A DNA stretch of 64,000 nt from Flavobacterium terrigena (GTDB taxonomy: Bacteria; Bacteroidota; Bacteroidia; Flavobacteriales; Flavobacteriaceae): positions 1 to 64,000 of the forward strand of contig NZ_FNYA01000003.1 of the NCBI RefSeq assembly GCF_900108955.1, written 5' to 3'. The notes under the pieces were generated by a model that was given only the letters and a program-made list of their open reading frames with translations, ran no database searches and was not told where the DNA came from. This document shows positions 62,501 to 64,000 of this stretch, in pieces; the first letter of the stretch is position 1; each line of letters begins with the position of its first letter. The position numbers were made by a program, and so were the translations under genes.

Positions 62501-62828
62501 TTAGCAATTTATCTTTTACTTCATCGAAATGTGTTCCGATAATTTTTGAAGCTTCGGTATAATCTAAACCTTTCTGAATTTTAAATAATTTGAAAAGAGG
62601 AAATAGGATGAATTTGGATAGCAAGAAAACTTGCACCGCAATAAACAACCAAAACAAAATAGTTCGTCCTTGAGTGGAAAACCAAAGAAAATATTCAATT
62701 AAAAACGTGAAAATAAAATACAACAAACCTATAGCGATAAAAAGAATAATCCCTTTTATCAACTCATTGGTGTAAAACTTCTTGATAAAACCTTCCAGTT
62801 TATCGTAAATAAGTGCTTTCTTTTCCAA
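59514..62828 (-). CDS. DUF4175 family large membrane protein
   Basis: This 1104-residue Bacteroidota membrane protein has no assigned function. Near the N-terminus are membrane helices at about 24-45 and 55-75 and another at about 152-168. A periplasmic beta-rich region of Ig-like strands follows to about 480, then a long coiled coil rich in Lys, Glu and Gln (about 485-780). After a helical section comes a Gly/Pro/Lys low-complexity segment (about 895-985). It overlaps ybeY by eight bases and heads the DUF4175-ybeY-mnmG unit. The coiled coil may span the periplasm or contact peptidoglycan; that is speculation from shape only. Confidence 0.9.
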   Translation of the reverse strand: MEKKALIYDKLEGFIKKFYTNELIKGIILFIAIGLLYFIFTFLIEYFLWFSTQGRTILFWLFIAVQVFLLSKFILFPLFKLFKIQKGLDYTEASKIIGTHFDEVKDKLLNFLQLANTATPTELVLASIEQKANSLQPIPFSNAINFNKNKKYLPFALIPLLFILFFFISGNSDVISKSFARVVQYDKNFEKPAAFKFEIISDNLNVEQNKSFKLEVKTVGTVIPENASIIINNEEYFLENTTPGKFTYQFDNVQNDISFHFKSNEITSNDYVLNVVNVPTISSFTMQLNFPKYLGKKPEVIQGTGNAVIPEGTIVTWKLNTLATTEVKFKKDSLATSFLKSDNQFSLSKRIVNNTDYQISISNKQLKNHENLQYKLTILKDQFPSISATETPDSLKLKQKVIIGQVSDDYGLSKLQVVYYDRNKPNVVYRKGLVLKSKVVDQFVYSFPDGIPLQQGINYDFYFEVFDNDVVNGLKSSKSSVFSHSELTQEQKEQKSLQEQQSNINSLQKALDNQDKQFDELEKLKKLDKQKDNLDYKDQKKIQDFINRQKQQDEMMKEFSEKMKENLEQFKPEQKDEMKQELLNRLEKNEKEAAKNEKLLKELEELTKKLEKEELFDKADKLKQQAKTQQKSLEQLVELTKRYYVEQKAEQLADKLDKLADKQDKLSEKENSTKEEQEKLSKEFEDLKKELDDLEKENKELKSPMDIPNDKGDQKDVDQEQQKAEDNLEKKDSKSAKKNQKAAAQKMKQMSQKMSQSMSSGEKEENQEDAKVLRQILDNLLSFSFDQEKLMKQFKTVANSKANVSVLLKNQQDLKTQFKHVDDSLFALSLRQPKLSDLVLKEVEEIHYNLDKSIENLVSTNRGKGISHQQFTLSSANALADFLSNVQNDMNMSMSASGAGKPKPGKGQGKQLGDIISKQKGLGDKMKDGMPKPGEGKKPGEVDKPGQGKKPGQEGEGGSQGNEGKDGEGDAGKLLEIIKEQQELRESLQNELEKNGMGGNGQNAVKQMKDLEKQLINKGLTQDNINRALQINHELLKLETALKQQGQDTKRESNTNKKDFLGTNKPLPPALLNYLKSVEILNRQSLPLQPNFNNKVQQYFKGND

Positions 62829-62881
62829 AATTGTTAATCAATTGTTTATAACTGATAAAATTACAAAAATTTTAAGCAATT

Positions 62882-62909
62882 AGTCAAGAGTAAAAAGTTA
62901 ATAGTTGTA
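62882..62909. repeat. Four-unit AGT heptamer array upstream of gltX
   Basis: Four consecutive 7-base units begin AGTCAAG, AGTAAAA; all start AGT. The array faces an ACT-type array at 62944-62971, and AAAAGTTA here is complementary to TAACTTTT there. Confidence 0.72.
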
Positions 62910-62943
62910 TAATATTGTTAATAATGCAATTAAACAGAAAAAA

Positions 62944-62971
62944 ACTTCCAACTTCTGACTTCTAACTTTTA
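62944..62971. repeat. Four-unit ACT heptamer array at the gltX promoter
   Basis: Four consecutive 7-base units begin ACTTCCA, ACTTCTG; all start ACTT. The array runs directly into the gltX -7 box and occupies the place of the -33 element. Confidence 0.78.
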
Positions 62972-62977
62972 TCTTTG
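62970..62977 (+). promoter_or_regulatory. Candidate -7 box for gltX
   Basis: TATCTTTG matches TAnnTTTG, 55 bases before the ATG. Its -33 region is the heptamer array. Confidence 0.5.
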
Positions 62978-62983
62978 CCAAAC

Positions 62984-63008
62984 ACTTCGACAAGCTCAGT
63001 GTGACAAA
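62984..63008. repeat. CTTCGACAAGCTCAGTGTGACA repeat in the gltX leader
   Basis: A short folded element (CACT with AGTG around an AAGCTC centre) followed by GTGACA. Very similar sequences are, from general knowledge, scattered between genes in many bacteria as REP-like elements. Single copy in this window. Confidence 0.6.
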
Positions 63009-63032
63009 ATGTATAAATAAAATAAATTTTCA

Positions 63033-64000
63033 ATGTCAAAACCAGTTAGAGTAAGATTTGCTCCTAGTCCGACAGGACCATTACATATTGGTGGTGTAAG
63101 AACCGCACTTTTTAATTATTTATTTGCCAAAAAACACGGTGGAACTTTCTATATTAGAATTGAAGATACCGACCAAACCAGATTTGTAGCAGAAGCGGAA
63201 GATTATATTTTTGAAGCTTTAGAATGGTTAGGAATTTCTCCAGATGAAACGATTGGAAAAAATGAAAAATTTGGACCTTATCGTCAATCGGATAGAAAAG
63301 CGATGTACAAACAATATGCGGATGAGTTAATCAATTCTGGTTGGGCGTATTATGCTTTTGATTCTTCTGAAAAGTTGGATGAATTACGTAAACAAGCAGA
63401 AACAAATGGTAAAACATTTATTTACAATCATACCGTAAGAGAAACATTGGATACTTCTTTAAATGTTTCACGTGAAATTGTAGAATCAAGAATTGCGAAT
63501 GGTGAACATTATGTAATTCGTTTTAAAACTCCAGTAAACGAGACATTACATTTACATGATATCATTCGTGGTGATGTAAATTTCGAAACGAGTTTATTAG
63601 ACGATAAAGTTTTATTCAAATCAGACGGAATGCCAACGTATCATTTAGCGAACATTGTGGATGATCATTTAATGGAAACTTCGCACGTGATTAGAGGTGA
63701 AGAATGGTTGCCATCAATGCCATTACACGTAATGTTATACAGAGCATTTGGTTGGGAAGCACCAGAATTTGCACATTTACCATTGATTTTAAAACCTGTT
63801 GGAAACGGGAAATTAAGCAAGCGTGATGGCGATAAATTAGGTTTCCCAGTATTTCCATTACAATGGACAACGGCTGAAGGAACTTCAAAAGGTTACAAAG
63901 AAGCTGGATTTTTCCCAGAAGCGGTAATTAACTTTTTAGCTTTATTAGGTTGGAATGATGGAACAGAACAAGAAATCTTTTCGTTAGCAGAATTGGTTGA
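63033..64000 (+). CDS. gltX: Glutamyl-tRNA synthetase (C-terminus cut by window edge)
   Basis: The enzyme charges tRNA-Glu. The frame runs from the ATG at 63033 to the window edge, 322 codons. The HIGH-type signature is in [15 protein letters not shown] (about 12-26), the KMSKS-type motif is KLSKR in [13 protein letters not shown], and IEDTDQTR and [11 protein letters not shown] are conserved GluRS segments. The anticodon-binding domain lies beyond the window. The coding sequence contains a near-parS site at 63464. Confidence 0.97.
   Translation, partial: MSKPVRVRFAPSPTGPLHIGGVRTALFNYLFAKKHGGTFYIRIEDTDQTRFVAEAEDYIFEALEWLGISPDETIGKNEKFGPYRQSDRKAMYKQYADELINSGWAYYAFDSSEKLDELRKQAETNGKTFIYNHTVRETLDTSLNVSREIVESRIANGEHYVIRFKTPVNETLHLHDIIRGDVNFETSLLDDKVLFKSDGMPTYHLANIVDDHLMETSHVIRGEEWLPSMPLHVMLYRAFGWEAPEFAHLPLILKPVGNGKLSKRDGDKLGFPVFPLQWTTAEGTSKGYKEAGFFPEAVINFLALLGWNDGTEQEIFSLAELV
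63464..63479. promoter_or_regulatory. parS-like site inside gltX
   Basis: TGTTTCACGTGAAATT matches the ParB consensus TGTTTCACGTGAAACA at 14 of 16 positions, failing only at the last two. It encodes NVSREI of GltX. Possible outlying ParB site. Confidence 0.5.

Noticed and set aside
1..64000. tRNA, rRNA, IS elements or prophage
   Set aside because: I looked at all gaps and found no tRNA-like cloverleaf, transposase, integrase or phage structural gene.

Overview
The window is chromosomal DNA of a member of the Bacteroidota, almost certainly family Flavobacteriaceae (Flavobacterium or a close relative). The grounds are low G+C, Bacteroidota-type promoters (TAnnTTTG near -7), type IX secretion (T9SS) sorting domains, a MoxR/Bat aerotolerance operon, and flavobacterial families such as DUF2480, DUF4837 and DUF4175. 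Genes are dense, and I see no phage, IS element, CRISPR array, rRNA or tRNA. Forty-four protein genes are supported; the first and last run off the window.

Layout. 1-9017 (minus): a T9SS type B module, made of a 2071-residue multidomain surface protein, a PorP/SprF outer-membrane protein and a PorE-like OmpA protein. 9178-10431 (plus): hflX. 10491-13674 (minus): a partial Suf operon (sufS, a lipoprotein, sufE, a DUF59/SufT-like gene, DUF2480) without sufBCD. 13945-18417 (minus): ileS, a dksA-like gene and lspA; IleRS carries the altered GxHH signature. 18588-23315 (minus): two secreted proteins, one a T9SS-exported sugar dehydrogenase-like protein. 23528-26502 (minus): porZ and recO, translationally coupled. 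26564-34543 (minus): moxR, DUF58, a BatD-like gene, batA, a batB-batC fusion and batD. 34711-36713 (plus): an aldo/keto reductase and an AlbA_2-domain protein. 36710-37384 (minus): an SCO protein. 37495-45996 (plus): an Asp-box T9SS substrate, an M13 metallopeptidase lipoprotein, rnpA, an S41 protease and a tandem-OmpA protein. 46038-50686 (minus): GNAT, DUF4837, a LysM lytic transglycosylase and pgk. 50789-52996 (plus): holB, doxX and a small membrane protein. 52993-62828 (minus): a PIF1-like helicase, an OmpH-like lipoprotein, a methyltransferase, mnmG, ybeY and DUF4175. 63033-64000 (plus): gltX, truncated.

Two signals stand out beyond the genes. First, a cluster of parS-like ParB-binding palindromes lies around mnmG (57068-59121), with a further near-match inside gltX (63464). 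This suggests the chromosomal centromere region. One site is translated as the C-terminus of YbeY, and others produce a false N-terminal extension of MnmG. Second, at least seven intergenic stretches contain degenerate tandem heptanucleotide arrays, often as two facing arrays in inverted orientation. They lie over or beside promoters (ileS, gltX), inside operons (moxR/DUF58, the Suf cluster), after mnmG and on both sides of doxX. I know of no assigned function for them.

Functionally the window combines cell-envelope biogenesis and surface protein export (T9SS cargo, PorP/SprF, PorZ, LspA, OmpA and OmpH proteins, lytic transglycosylase) with core translation and chromosome maintenance (ileS, gltX, mnmG, ybeY, rnpA, hflX, recO, holB, parS).
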